In this document: positions 1 through 12,179 of the stretch, piece by piece
Layout: each line of letters opens with the position of its first letter
Numbering within the stretch: the stretch's first letter is position 1
The notes under the pieces: model-generated
Seen by the model: only the letters and a program-made list of their open reading frames with translations
Databases searched by the model: none
What the model was told of the DNA's origin: nothing
Assembly (NCBI GenBank): GCA_014529385.2
Contig: CM043965.1
Location: 60,845,433 to 60,909,432, forward strand
Direction: 5' to 3'
DNA length: 64,000 bases
Source of the DNA: Adiantum capillus-veneris
Taxonomy: Eukaryota > Streptophyta > Polypodiopsida > Polypodiales > Pteridaceae
Made by a program: the position numbers and the translations under genes

Positions 1-299
1 CCAATCACAGGACTGTAGAAGCATTTTTCTTTCCCCACATGAATCGAGCCCGGGTAGATTTGAAAGGCTGCAAGGATTTCTCTAACCAGTAGAAGAGGTA
101 TATACTATAGTATATAGGGCAAGAGAATAGCATAGATATTCCTCAATCTTACATGTAGGAGCCATTCTTTGCAGTGTGCCAGGATGCTACCTTAGTCAAT
201 ACTCTTTCTAGAAACCAGTCCCAAAGAGATTTCATCGGCACTTCCACCCCAACGAGATAGCCAAGATGCCAGAATTTGTGCCCTTTCGGCTCATTTCAA

Positions 300-845
300 T
301 AACCTCTTATCGTTCTAGACAAGTGCATGAAAGTTTCTGGTGCGACTTCTATAAGTGTGGATTTGGACAAATTCATATGCAACCCTAATGCAAGAGAAAA
401 GAAAAGCCTTGGAGAAGTCGATTTGAAAGAGTACTACATCTTGACCAATTCTAATTGCATGTTCAATGCCCAAATTCAGAAGGAGAGTGTTATGGTAGGT
501 AGATCTTCTTGCTATAAATTAAGACTTGTGTACATGCTTCTTGAGGAAGGGAGTAAGTCTCGATGAGATAGCCTCCGCCAAGAGTCTATATAGGATTCCC
601 ATCATGGTAATAGGCCTCATAGTTTTTGGGAACAATGTTTTGGGCAACATTTTGATAATACCCTGCTTGATGCATGGGTCCACGCATTGAGCAACCGACA
701 AGGCATTTAGCATGGGCACAATAATTCTCTTGAGTTGCTCCAAGTATTTTATCAGAACTCCTTAGAAAGCCCAAATTACATGCCTGGGGATGGGTAGTTT
801 TGAAAGGGCGCTCTTCCTCAGTAAATTGTTGCTCCACAAGCTCTC
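300..845 (-). pseudogene. LINE (non-LTR) reverse transcriptase fragment
   Basis: On the minus strand a reading frame with scattered stops gives the N-terminal half of a plant LINE-type reverse transcriptase. Recognisable pieces, in order, are a stretch ending YLEQLKR (about 730), IKMLPKTLFPKTMRPITMMG (about 640), a segment with SSRLTPFL, a FIARRSTYHNTLL segment like the conserved GFI-x-GR-x-I region, and LFQIDFSKAF (about 380), the first catalytic Asp motif. An in-frame stop separates the TPFL and FIARR parts, and the frame decays below about 310. The downstream YxDD box and any endonuclease were not found. The family reverse-transcribes its own RNA at a nicked target. This copy is dead and truncated. 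Confidence 0.72.
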
Positions 846-938
846 TCTCTCTCTCTCTCTCGCGCGCGGAGTGCGCTGCACGTACGTACTACAAATCCAC
901 CACCTTGTTGTCTCTCTCTCTCTCTCTCCCCCCCCCCC
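841..938. repeat. Compound CT microsatellite with C run
   Basis: A CT run (841-861) runs into a short GC run. A second TC run (911-928) is followed by about eleven C residues (928-938). It lies at the upstream edge of the LINE remnant. Confidence 0.95.
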
Positions 939-1053
939 GCTCTGCGCGGTACTATGCCTGTTTTGCATGAAAGAGAAAATTCACCCTCATATGCCTGTAC
1001 CAAAGACACGTGCATACACATTAGAGAGAGAAGGTTCGAGGCATACACATGGC

Positions 1054-1057
<4 letters not shown>

Positions 1058-1103
<46 letters not shown>
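1058..1103. repeat. GA microsatellite
   Basis: About 23 GA units, uninterrupted. Confidence 0.97.
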
Positions 1104-1104
<1 letters not shown>

Positions 1105-1960
1105 GCAGGCGCAGAGTCTGGACTTTGCAGACGTTGTCTCGACCAATGAGCTGTGTACTAGATTGGACGATCAGTATGGACCAAGAATGAGCTTAATTAT
1201 ACGTGGAGCACATTAAATGATGATGAGAATACTCTCAGCTCTGCATGTATTTCTCAGCGACAGAGTCAGTTTTCCAGATTGTATGAAGAGAGGACACTGC
1301 ATGCACCTCGCCGATCGACTGCACCTCGTGTGTTTTTTTTGGCTCGAATTTAAATTGTCCCGCCGCTAGAGACCAGCTGCACGTGCTTTTTAGAGAGAGA
1401 GAGGGAGAGAAGGACGGAAGAAGATTGAAGACGAAGGCAAACCCACAGGTCCCTTTAGACTTGCAAGTTGCGTCCCCAATGCCCACAACAAGCCAAATTT
1501 TGGGTCGTTCAGACCACAACAAACAGAAAGTTGGTAACTTCCGTTGAAATTATCAGTTTACCATTCCTGACCTCTCGCATATTATAAGCCCCAGTACATG
1601 GGCATGGTAGTGATTTTGGGCACCAACTCACACCCGAATTTACACCATGTCACCCGTGAAGACTCGAATTTACTTTTTGGCCGTTGAATTTACACAATTG
1701 CATCGAGCGGCCCTCATGCTCCGAATCGTTTATCACCTCCCAACATGCCTATGTGACTTAAGAGATCGAGGACTCTGATACTTGGCAAAACTAATAATTT
1801 ACCACTTGTTTAGATCGAGCTATCATCCATACGAGTATGTAATTTTACCACATACATTCACATTTTATGCATAATCCAAATATTTCTTCTAAGCCGAGAT
1901 GGTACAAACGTCCTCCTATAAGCTGAAAGTTCTTAGTTTGTCTAATCATTTGTTGCTTAA
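1104..1960. other. No gene recognised
   Basis: Unique-looking sequence with short open frames only. The open frame on the minus strand at 1235-1522 has no recognisable motif and no support as a gene. Confidence 0.6.
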
Positions 1961-1964
1961 GGGT

Positions 1965-2660
1965 TTGTTCAGTCCTATTGAATACGCCTCCATAGGTCAA
2001 CGATGTGATTATTTTCTTGAGACCATTTAGGAATCATTCCAATGTTGAAGAGGTATGCATCAGGTATGTCATCATTTATCCCTTCGGGTGCTTCTACGTT
2101 TGGTAACCTAGAGAGGTAGTCCACTCTAAGGTGTGTTTTGCCTTTCTTAACCACTAATATAAAATCAAACTCTAACAATATAATGAACCAATGAGCGATT
2201 GATTCTCCCTATATTGCAAAGTTTGTTTACTAAATACAAGAGGGCTTGATGCTCTGTGAAGAAAACAAATTTATTAGCCAAAAGATAATGCCTCAATTTT
2301 TTAACGGCATATATCATACCTAACCCCTCTCATTCTGTGGTTGTGTAGTTCTTTTCTTCACTATTCAATTATCTACTAGCATAGCAAATTGGGAAACCCA
2401 TTGTACCTTCTCTTGGTTGAGCCAAGATACAACCTATTGCAAATGTTGAGGCATCAGTTTGAACATGGAATATTTTATCCCAATGTGGTGCTTTGAGTAT
2501 TGGTGCTAATATAAGTGCATCCTTAAGTTTCTTGAATGAATCCTCACACTCTTCAGTCCAATCAAAGACAACTATCAGCCTATACAGGGATTGTGAAATG
2601 ACTGCATACATGTATATGAATCTCTTGTAATAGACACAATGTCCCATGAAGGACTGTACT
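1965..2660 (-). pseudogene. Ty3-gypsy RNase H and connection region, decayed
   Basis: Minus-strand continuation of the RT at 2850-3600. The RNase H part (2369-2647) shows the usual run from RT thumb to RNase H: YYKRFI, FDWTEECEDSFKKLKDAL, then HVQTDASTFAIGCILAQ with the first catalytic Asp in the TDAS motif, and PICYASR. The piece at 1975-2178 resembles the tether after RNase H, with RVDYLSRLPN matching the common ADYLSRxPN motif and a following acidic stretch. Stops lie between the pieces (about 2180-2370). No integrase follows. The part below 1965 has no recognisable coding sequence, so the element is truncated or rearranged there. Confidence 0.85.
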
Positions 2661-2849
2661 TGCTTAGCCTTGGCATTCCCACAATCACCTTGATCTTGTC
2701 AATATCCGTAGAGATATCCTTTAGAGACAATATGTCCTAAGATTTTGCCTTGTCTTACTATGAATACACATTTTTAAGGATCTAGATAGATTCTATAAAT
2801 TCTGCACTTCTTGAATACCTTGTTAAGATACTCAATGTGTTCTGTCTTA

Positions 2850-3600
2850 AGAATAGAGTGAACACGAAGGTCATCCATGTAAATCGCCAGGAAAAATTTT
2901 AAGTATTCTTTGAACGCGTGTTTCATTATCCTTTGAATGTGGCGGAGGCATTGGTTAAGCCAAAAGGCATCACCCTATAAGCACATATTCCCCATTCCGT
3001 GGCAAAGGCCATCTTGTACTGGTATTCTACTGTAATAGCTAATTGGTTGTAACCTGAGAATCCGTCTAGGAAGGAGTAGGCTTGCTTGCCAACCACTTTC
3101 TCAGGCACATGCTCCATGATTAGTAAGGGATCTTCATCCCTTATTGTTGCAACGTTCACTTTCTTGAGATTTACACATACACGTAATTTTCCATTTTTCT
3201 TGGGGACAACCACAATGGGTGGTGACACCCAGTCTGTGTGTTGAATCTCATAAATGAACTTTGCCTCTTTAAGCTTGTCGATCTCCTCTTTAATTTGTTT
3301 GGAAAATGTATCATTATAGGTATAGGGACGTTGTCTACAAGTTTTTTCATCAGGCTTCAAAGGATCATAAGTTGATATATCGATGGATTCACTCCTTTGA
3401 GGTCCTTATATGGCCATGGGAAAACATCTCTATACTCCTTGAGGAGTTGGATGAGCATCTTTTCTTCTTCTGTGCTCAAATCTGTTGCTATGTAGACCGG
3501 TCTCAAGTCCTCTCTAGGCTCTACAAGGTCTATCCGTTTTGCGTTTTCAGGGTTGTCCTATCCCTTTTGGTTGTGTCATTACTATTTGTCTATCCAGGTT
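2850..3600 (-). pseudogene. Ty3-gypsy reverse transcriptase
   Basis: The open stretch 2926-3360 reads as a Ty3 RT: RPYTYNDTFSKQIKEEIDKL, WVSPPIVVVPKKNGKLRVCV, FLDGFSGYNQLAI (catalytic Asp) and YRVMPFGLTNASATF. Just downstream, in another frame, IYMDDLRVH puts the YMDD active site at 2870-2881. Upstream (3361-3540) another frame gives the pre-RT linker with LSTEEEKMLIQLLKEYRDVF and PWPYKDLKGVNP, so a one-base frameshift sits near 3360. The domain copies element RNA into DNA. At least two frameshifts make it inactive. The opposite-strand open frame at 3553-3975 is a chance shadow. Confidence 0.9.
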
Positions 3601-3609
3601 GGTGAATTT

Positions 3610-4637
3610 ACGATAGTGGGAAGGGACAATCATCTTTCCCTTTTCTTCGTCCTCTTCTTCTTTGCTTTCTTCCTTTGTAGTCCATACTTCACTCAACATT
3701 TTCTTGACTTCCTAATATTTCTTCTTACACTCCACTCAGGTGCATTTTGGTTCTTCAAACTCATTTCTCAAGCTACTAACACTTTCTTTTGTTTTTGTGT
3801 TTTAATGCTTGTAAAGGCTAAATATTGTGTAAAGAGGTCGATTCACAAATGGTTGTATAGAGTTTGCTCTCTCAAAGAGGAACCTGATTTTTTAATTTGG
3901 GAGAGAGAAATCAATGACATACATGATTTCATGTCACAACTTGAATTTTGCACCACGTCCTTCAGTTTAGTATAATGGCCAAAACTCCATAAAAAATAAA
4001 CAACTAAGCAATCTTAGTTTGCTTTCATTTTTATCACCTTTTAAGGTAAGAATGACGTGAAAGTGTACATGAGCAGATCGTGTGTACCTTATCATGCTAA
4101 GCTGCTTATACATTATTTTGATTAGGTGATGATGTACACTATTACCATGCTTGTGCACAAAACATAGATAAAGATGCACGCAAGTAAGGCATCTACAGAC
4201 CAACATGGATGGAAGGGTCAATCACATCCTTGATATTAAAGAAAGCCAACTCATCTTTTTGAAACTTGAAGCTCTTCTAGTAAATTCAAAATTATGAGAC
4301 CTAATCTTCTCACAACTCCATTCTTAGAAATAATTTTTTTATGGCTACACTATGTAGCAGTTATGGGCCTTTAGCTTTAAAAACTTGCTACTAGACTTGA
4401 TAGCACTTTTTCCACTAGGTAGACCAAGGGAAAGACATCCTTCCTACAATATAGGAGGTTTTACAATGTGCACTACTACCATTGTTGAAACCAATCCTAG
4501 AACCCACTCTATTTTCGTACTAAATTTTATGATTACATTGACTTCTCTTAGCTTTCACCTCTTCACACCATGCAAACTTACTTGATTTGTATAATCAAGC
4601 TTGATAGAATAGCTAGACCAAGATAGACCAAAAGAAG

Positions 4638-4640
<3 letters not shown>
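3610..4640. other. No gene recognised
   Basis: Possibly the decayed gag side of the Ty3 remnant (Lys/Glu-rich minus-strand translation around 3600-3720), but nothing diagnostic. 3980-4640 is AT-rich with no motif that I can name. Confidence 0.5.

Positions 4641-4674
<34 letters not shown>
4641..4674. repeat. CT microsatellite
   Basis: About 17 CT units. Confidence 0.96.
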
Positions 4675-4676
<2 letters not shown>

Positions 4677-4874
4677 CCCCAAGCGCTCCTAATTTTGTTG
4701 AGCAACAGCTAGCACCTCATGAGAAATAATGTCTATAAGGAACTCCCAAGCTTGGTATCAAAGAATGTTTTGTAGCATCTTACATTTATTCATGTTTGTT
4801 AGAATCTGTCAAGAGACTGTGTCATTCATCAATATCAAAAATACAATAGATTATACATGTAGGAAGAGAGTATT

Positions 4875-4876
<2 letters not shown>

Positions 4877-4938
<62 letters not shown>
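4877..4938. repeat. GA microsatellite
   Basis: About 31 GA units. On the plus strand this is opposite in sense to the CT run about 200 bp upstream, so the two flank 4675-4876 as a potential inverted pair. Confidence 0.96.
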
Positions 4939-4941
<3 letters not shown>

Positions 4942-6660
4942 TAAGCGGAGAGAGTTAGGGTTTTTTTTAAAACCTTAGACTTAATTCAAAAGAGGTTCTC
5001 ACCAACACAAGCCGTTGTATTTGATTTTCTCATTGGAGTCCAAGACCTTATCGCTTCCCCGAATTTGTAACAAGCATCGACCCTCGTCGGAGTGTATATG
5101 AGGTTGTAGAACTTTGTTGGCATCTGTCGAGATAATATTTTCAATTTTAATTTTTAAATCTCCTAAAATGTCAATATTAGTCCAAAAATTCAAAAACTCA
5201 CCCAAAAAGTATTAAAAACTCCCCAAAAAACTCTAAAAGTTTTTAGAACCTTGAAAAATCATTTGCAATTGCATGCACACACTTCAAATACATACCACCA
5301 AGCCTCAAATAGTTGCTTTTACCAAAAATACTAATTATAAAAAAACTATCAAATCAATCCTAAAAAATAGAGCAACGCACAAAACTCAACCAATGTGAGC
5401 ATGAAAGCACTCAAAACCATACCATAATCACACACTGAAAACAACTTTTCAAGATTACAATTTATTTAAAAAAATAAAATTAGACAAAAATTACAATTTT
5501 TTAAACAAAAAATACCCTCAATTTTTTCAAAATTTTTACGTACATAGGTGAATGGTGCAAAAAAATAAAATCTCAATTAGCACACCAATCCAATTGCCAA
5601 TTAATCTTATCAATAGAAATCAAGACTAGGCAATTAAAATTGACAAATTCACGTAAGAAATTTGGGCAATTAGAGTATGTAATCCCTGTTTTGAGTTCAA
5701 ACTCACATCATTTAATCATTACACACATCAAATTTTCAATTAAACATCAAATTAATGAAGTGAATAATGCACGCACGCATGCACACACGCACACACTACT
5801 AATAGGTAGTCTTTTACCAAGTTCTAGGTGCGCATACACAAGTGTTAATCTTGTCAGATTTGAAAATTGAGCACACCAATTGTCTAAATGGCCATGTCCA
5901 TATCGCAAATAAACAAACACATTTCCCACATCCCTAATTATACATTGGTTTTAGGGTGCACACAAAGACAAATCTTTGCACACACACCTAAAACTAGGCA
6001 TACACACACTTAGTTCGAGTGCACAAACACTTAATCTTAGTGCACACAATCACAATTGAACCATTTAAGCACTCATTATGCAAATCAAAGTTGAAAATCA
6101 CCATGTGAAATCAACCATTTATGCACATTCAATTCTATGAAAAATTTGAGATTATGACGGCATGCAAACGCACCAATCAAAGCCCAAAATCATAAAATCA
6201 ACAACAATTTTGCATACCGCACAAAGTGTTGATTCCGATGGAACCATCCAATTGTTGATTGCTTCATGCATAAGTCAAATTTGTTGATGCTCCAAAGCCC
6301 TAATCTTGCATTCCAAAATCAACAAATGGTTATGTGATTAACACAAATTGGCTTATCAGAATACAATCCAAGCCTTTAATTAGGCAAATAGTAAAGCATA
6401 AGCACAAAATATTAGTCCAATTAGTAGAAACCAGTGTGTAGGTTACCAAAAATTAGTGAAAGTAGCAAGGGGTTAGTGAAATATTAGAGTGTGTAGGCAC
6501 ACACTTGGAGAGATATGGTGCCAAATTAGGGGAAATTGAACACATTTCCATATGCACACGTATCCAAATTCCACAAAAAACAAACACACAAATAAAATTA
6601 GTGAAAAAAGTAATGAGAAAGTATATTTGACTATGCCATAATTACACTAGCGTAGGCCAT
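4939..6660. other. AT-rich non-coding stretch, possible element leader
   Basis: Strongly AT-rich, with A-rich and CA-rich patches (for example 5769-5795) and no coding signal. It lies directly after a minus-strand primer-binding site (6661-6683), so it may be the untranslated leader of the minus-strand Ty3 element whose RT is at 2850-3600. That link is an inference. Confidence 0.45.
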
Positions 6661-6683
6661 CGATCCCTAAAAACGGTGCCAAA
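6661..6683 (-). other. Primer-binding site (tRNA-Asp-like)
   Basis: On the minus strand the LTR-like sequence ends in CCCCAACA and is followed at once by TTTGGCACCGTTTTTAGGGA. This resembles the complement of the plant tRNA-Asp 3' end (TGGCGCCGTTGCCGGGGA) with several mismatches. The same variant appears on the plus strand at 58,696, so it is a family-specific primer site and not chance. Confidence 0.7.
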
Positions 6684-7386
6684 TGTTGGGGATACCATTG
6701 TAGTATAGCTCCAAAGACCAACACATAAATGTCAATCCGGAGTGATGGTCTATTTATCTAGGACATGGAAACACTCACACTTAGTGGGGTAATCATGACA
6801 ACACAGACATTGACTCTATGAGCTGAGCTTCTTAATCTATGGAGGAGCTAAGCCACAAAGATGGGAAATATCCACATCCACGTATGTTCACCTTAATCAA
6901 CTCAATCACACACACTAACAATTACAATGATGCACAACATCACTAATCCCATCATGCAACACACTAATCACAAGAGCGCACATATAGATCTATCAAGCAT
7001 CCATGCTCCAATCAAACCTACATGCACACAACAGAGAATAGAGGTCAATCACACAAGATTAGAGAGTGATAACCACTAATTAGGTAAAGTCTAGCTAATC
7101 AAAGGATCATAGCAAATCATTAGAGAGTGAAAGAGGCATAGAGACCAAGAATTAAGCATTGATTATTTTTAATCAAGTCAAATGAGCAAGCAGAATATCA
7201 AGAACTCCATAGACACACACCTCATGAGCTCTTACTAGAAGTGGTCTCAACAAATGAGCCTGAGAGCACTAATTCCAATTACACACTGCCTTATATACCT
7301 ACGATTAAAATCAATAATGTTTGGATGCCTAATTCCTTTAAGGCTGCACATTCTACTATATCTGCAACCTAGGTATACTAATTGAC
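6684..7386 (-). repeat. Ty3-type LTR (minus), single copy
   Basis: The minus-strand 3' boundary is set by the primer site at 6661-6683. The 5' boundary is proposed at a TGTCAATTAG start near 7386, directly after a purine-rich stretch (GGTAAAGAATA) that could be a polypurine tract. A TATA-like box lies at 7291-7297 (minus TATATAA). The termini would be TGT...ACA. No second copy was found by eye, so the upper boundary is tentative. Confidence 0.5.
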
Positions 7387-9700
7387 ATATTCTTTACCGC
7401 TTGGAGATCTCATTGATCCCGTAACACATTGCTTGACCTTCCATTGACCCATCTTCAACTGAAAGTTTTGAATATCATTGATCAGCTCTTTCACCTTGTT
7501 TTTCTTTAGAGCATCTTGTAGAACTTGATTCCTGGAAAGACATTCAGTAGTGGCATCTTCATACCACTCTTTGAGCCCGTCCACTATCTTGATATATTGT
7601 TGTTGGTCAATTGGCTCAGGGTGTGTAGGGTAGTGTTGGAAAGAATCGTGGCAGCTTTGTTTCCTTTGCTGGGATGGCATAGAGAAATACTAGAGAATCT
7701 AGTACAAATTCCAAAAACTTGAGGACCATCTGATTCTCTTACTGCATCATTTTTTTGTAATCCTAACCATATGAAATAAAGTATTTAGTTCTTGCTCTCT
7801 AATAGTCATCTGGGAAAGTTCTTCACTCTCTGGTCCAATACTCCTCTAGCACTCTCCATCTGGATTAGCATCTAATCTGAACTCTAATGTATTTCATGCA
7901 TTGATAAATGGGTTTTGTGTTGAGAAACATTTCTAGTTGTAACTCTAGTGATTTTAGGTTGTCAATGACCAAGTTCTTCATGGTTGGGTTCACTGCTACG
8001 TCATTAGTGGTGACACACCACTCGAAAACTGTTTCCAATACTTGTATGAAGCTTGGATGTGGAGGCAATTTGCAACTAGCTGACTATGATAATTGATCGC
8101 TTTCCAGTCTAGTACCATAAGTCTGACCCCCACATATAACATCTAAAATCTCTCCAAATCCGAGTAAATTGTCTCTTGATGTAGAAAATCCAGAATCTGG
8201 AGGTGTCTTTGCTTTCTCAGTCCTTTGTTTAGTGTCAAAAGATCAGTAGAGTGTTTATGGTCAGACTTAGAGTTAGATTCTATAATAATGTTCTTGCCCT
8301 TTGTATCCATTTGTTGATTCCAAACTGTCTATTGGCCATCATGTTGTTGGTTGGCAGGTGGGTCTTGCTATTCGGATTCTGTACTTGCAAGTGTCTCTTG
8401 GTCTTTGTTATGTCCCTCCCTTGCGTGATCTGAACTCTCACCTTCAGTGGGGGACTAAGCCTCCTATAGCTAACCCTAGGCCATCATCATCATCGTCATC
8501 ATCATCATCATCCTTATGATGATGTTGGTCTCCTACTTCATCTTCAAGGTCATCCTCATCATAATCTTTTGACTGTCTAGATATTCAAATAGAGCTCATT
8601 AGCTTTTCCTTGCAAATCAGAATGGATTGACTCTATGCCATTCTCCAGGTTATTCAGATTTAGTGTCAAATTACCATCCTTGTCTACTATCTGTACTAGA
8701 GAATGATCTATATATTTCTCCACGATGGCTTCTTTCAGCACATTATGCTTCTGGTGGAGTTTTTTGTAATCCTTCTCTTTGCATTCAACATCAATTTGAA
8801 ATGTTTAGTTGTCTGCTGAGCTATCTTCTTCTCTTCATCTATCACTATGTTTCCATTGGTTAGTTTGGTCACTTCTCTATTGTGTTGGTGTTGCTCGAGT
8901 TGCAAACTCAACACTTGCTTGGTCCATTCAGCTTGCCCTCTCTTAATGGTTTCCAGCTCATTTTTATTCTTTTGTAGCTCTTATTCTAGTTTTTCCACAC
9001 TTGTGTTGGAAATGGACGCGTGAGCTTCCATCATCTAGCCTATAGAATTTACAATTGTGTTCCAAGCCAGACTGGATAGCTGCAGCACATCCTTTGTGTG
9101 ATGATCTTTGGATTCCTATGATCTATCTCATAAACCAAATAGGAAATGTGTATGGCAGTGCAACTCTATCAAGCTTCTTCATAACCAGCCTCCTCTTTAA
9201 TGGTTGCATCTTGAGGCATTGGAGCCTGTCCAGTTTGACGATCGTCATTTGACTCGTATTTGGTGCTCGTTTTGAACATTGCCTGATGCCTGATTTTTCT
9301 CCATGTCTGACTTAGCACTGGTTTGGTCTTGATCAGCATTAGTTGTCTAAACTGTATCTTTTCCAGTTATCTCCTTAGGCTCTTGCTACGCGCACTGGTC
9401 TGACCTTTGGTAGTGTCAACTGGCAACATGGATGTGCTCCTTGGTTCGTGTGTTCCTGGCCTGGAATTTCTTTAACAAGTCCACTGTCTTGAGCTTTTTA
9501 TAGGATGACCCTGGCTCATCTTGAGTTGATGGCCATTTAGTACATGTTTGCATTGTTTGTACCATTTCCTTCCCCTTATCTTCCACGTTGTCTTTGTTGC
9601 AGTATTTTGGGTCTTTTCACCCCTTCCTTTACTAGTGTCCTCTATTTCAGTATCTACAGATGATATCAACGTGATTCTTGGTGCTCTATCCTTGCCACTT
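7378..9700 (-). pseudogene. Decayed protein of unknown type, with poly-Asp tract
   Basis: I do not recognise this protein. On the minus strand, several open pieces joined by frameshifts and stops read as one plausible polypeptide. From its N-terminal side it has a basic/Gln-rich part (about 9670-9470), a coiled-coil-like part rich in Glu, Lys and Gln (about 9000-8800), an acidic stretch ending in nine consecutive Asp codons (8483-8513), a segment with DVICGGQTYGTRL (about 8120), then LPPHPSFIQVLETVFEWCVT and NLKSLELQLEMFL (8068-7865), and a C-terminal helical part (7680-7378) ending at the proposed LTR. It lies downstream of a same-strand Ty3 integrase (10.8-12.1 kb), the position of the extra ORF in some Ty3 elements. 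It could instead be the Gag of another element. No membrane or protease motif was seen. Confidence 0.5.
8483..8513. repeat. CAT trinucleotide repeat
   Basis: CAT repeat with one CGT interruption. On the minus strand it encodes a run of Asp inside the unknown protein. Confidence 0.9.
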
Positions 9701-10820
9701 TGTCCCAGGCAGTATGAACATTAGAGTGCACTATGGCCAGATTTGCCCAATAGAGGAACTATAAGACATACTAGGCCTTGAAGAAGTTCTGGACTTGGCT
9801 TTGGTAGTCTACTGCACCACACTAGTATATAAAAATTGACTAATGTTTGTGCTGGCCTCCGGGTCCTAGACTCTTGCCAGTAGCATGGCAAACATCTTTT
9901 CAAACAAATATATTGGGTTTTTCTTCAAGTTGATTGCTTCTGCAACAATGAATCTTTAGACTAAGGTGCATTCCAGTGCATCTCCTGGAATGCCCTATGC
10001 ACCACCCCTTCTTTTCTTCTTTTCCTATTCATCTTCTTTTGAAATGTACTCACTATATTAGCAATGGCTAGTATGGGTTTGTGGTACGAGTTTGGCTGCA
10101 TGTGGAATCTTAAAAATGTGGGCCAGTTTTTGAGTTGTCAATTACAATGAGATCTCATTGACCACTATTCCTTTGTCTGCTTGGAAAGTGCTAAGGTTCT
10201 ATTGCGTGATCCCTACATCAAAGGGTAGCTTGGTTTCCTCCACTACTACCTCTAGGCACCATAAATTCAACAAAGCTTTCTCTCGTTCTTGAAACACATA
10301 TTTACCAAATTTATAGTGTGCAACTACTTCTATTGCCTCAATTACCGAAGCTATCAAGGTCTTGGTCTATGTCGACATGGTATTCATGGCGTCTTTCATT
10401 TTTTATGACATTTTTTTATTCTCCCATGCACAAGTCAGGCAAACACGTTTTTATAGAGGTGGAGTACTCACTTGTAGTGGTGAATGAATCAAAGAAGGAA
10501 CAACTAGGTGTCTCTGATAGAGCCGCAACAATTGTTCATGAGTAGGTGTAGGTGGCGAGGAAATCTTGCTATTGCAAGGATGAAGAAAACTCTGCAGGTT
10601 GTGATGCAAGTGCACAAGAGGATGCAAGTAAGTGAGGATGGGCACACCCTTTGTATAGCTATACACACATGCACCATGAATGCACCACTCCTTTCCTGTG
10701 TCGGGATTATGTGTGTTGTTTGTGACGTGTCATTCATGCAATGGCCCATTTTGATATTTATTACTGACAAGATTCTCTTTATGATTGTGGCATCTTATTT
10801 CCCTCTAATGATTGTTATGT
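9701..10820. other. No gene recognised
   Basis: Spacer between the end of the minus-strand integrase and the unknown decayed protein. Overlapping open frames on both strands near 10,450-10,820 have no motif and cancel each other as evidence. Confidence 0.5.
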
Positions 10821-10829
10821 GATACTGGT

Positions 10830-12080
10830 GAGGTTGGCTTTTCCCAATGACTCTGAACTGGCCTATTTGATTTGGCATATGTCTGAATCTAGACTGAGTG
10901 TTTCCCGTAACTGCTAAAGGGCTGAGATTGTATTGGTTTTGGCAATGGCTCTCTCTCCATTGGTTTAATATGGAATAAGTCCAAGGGTTCATCTTTTGAT
11001 TCAAGATGGACATCTAGTACTAGTTCTACTGGGTTTTCCTGTGACTTGGTATAGTATAACTTGATCTTGGCCCCATTCTATCCTCCTGGTAATAGCACCC
11101 CTGAAAAGTCTCTGAGCCTTATTGTACCATTGGAGAACACCCAATTCACTTCATAAGGTCCACATAAGCTATCTTCAAATTTGGCTTCTTTGGCCCCAAT
11201 ATTGACTGGTAAAGTAGCACCAAATCACCCTTCTTGAACTACATGCCCTTAATCTTGCAAGTGATTCCTCTTATGCTGAACTAATTCCTGTTCCAACATT
11301 GCCTTGTGTATGACCCATCCACTTGCAAAAACTTGTTCAACCTTTGCTTTAGATTTTGGTTAAAATCCATTCCATGTTTAATTGCCAATCTCAAAATAGG
11401 AATGGAAAATTCCCTTGGGACTACTGCCTATGTTCCATATACTATGCTGAAAGGTGTCATGCCAGTAGTAACCTTGCAGGCAATTGCAAAATTTGAAGCT
11501 TGGTATCCCGCTAGTGTGGTTCCTTCTGAACTGTCTTTGTGAGAATGGTTTGGATGGTTTTATTGTTTCTTTTTTCTTGGCCATTGCACCTAGGATACTA
11601 AGGCGAGGATTTTTTGTGCTTTGCTTAAAATATCTCAGTCACAATATTTGAATGGATTTATTGATAAAGTGTGTCTCCTAATCTGAGACAATATCTATTG
11701 GACATCCATATCTACATATGATGTTCTCATATAAAAATATAGTTGTTGATTCAACAGTGTTATCTCATAGGGCCTTGGCTTCAACCCATTTGCTTACATA
11801 ACATGTGGCCATAATAATATACTTATTCTTTCTTAGAGTAATCTTCTTAAATGGCCCCATAAAATTCAAACCCCATTTCATGAATATTCCCAATGGATGT
11901 ACTAGAGTTAGTGGTGTCATATCAACTGCTATTGGCCTTTCCATTCTTTGGAAAATATCACAAGTTTTACAAAAAATTTGACGTTGACCATCATTGTCTG
12001 TCACCACTATCCTTCTTGGAGGATCTTCTTATATACGTGATATCAGTGGAGAAGTGTCCTCCTACATCTCTATTATGAAA
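10830..12080 (-). pseudogene. Ty3-gypsy integrase, decayed
   Basis: Minus strand. 11,765-12,007 reads [11 protein letters not shown], then WGLNFMGPF, then [18 protein letters not shown], the catalytic core of a Ty3 integrase. The first catalytic Asp of the usual WGxDFMGPF motif is Asn here. It continues in frame with CRYGCPIDIVSD, the second Asp, followed by a stop. The DDE third residue lies in a frameshifted part. Beyond it come IVYGTEAV-like text (about 11,440) and a C-terminal module FKKGDLVLLY (about 11,230). The plus-strand open frame at 11,306-11,542 is a shadow. A substituted catalytic Asp plus stops make it inactive. Confidence 0.85.
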
Positions 12081-12179
12081 TTCAATAATAAAATGCATTC
12101 AAACTTTCATCGGTACACATCTACAAAGTAGACCATCAATGCCTAGTGTGTAAAGTGCTCCAACAATGAATACCATTTC

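Noticed and set aside
3553-3975. 140-codon open frame, plus strand
   Set aside because: Lies opposite a minus-strand Ty3 remnant, is rich in Phe/Leu from AG-rich antisense, and has no motif.
4340-4600. Possible CACTA transposase or DUF4218-like text
   Set aside because: Only one short phrase on the minus strand looked similar, and the neighbouring residues did not fit.
11306-11542. Open frame, plus strand
   Set aside because: Antisense of the Ty3 integrase C-terminal part, whose minus-strand translation is recognisable.
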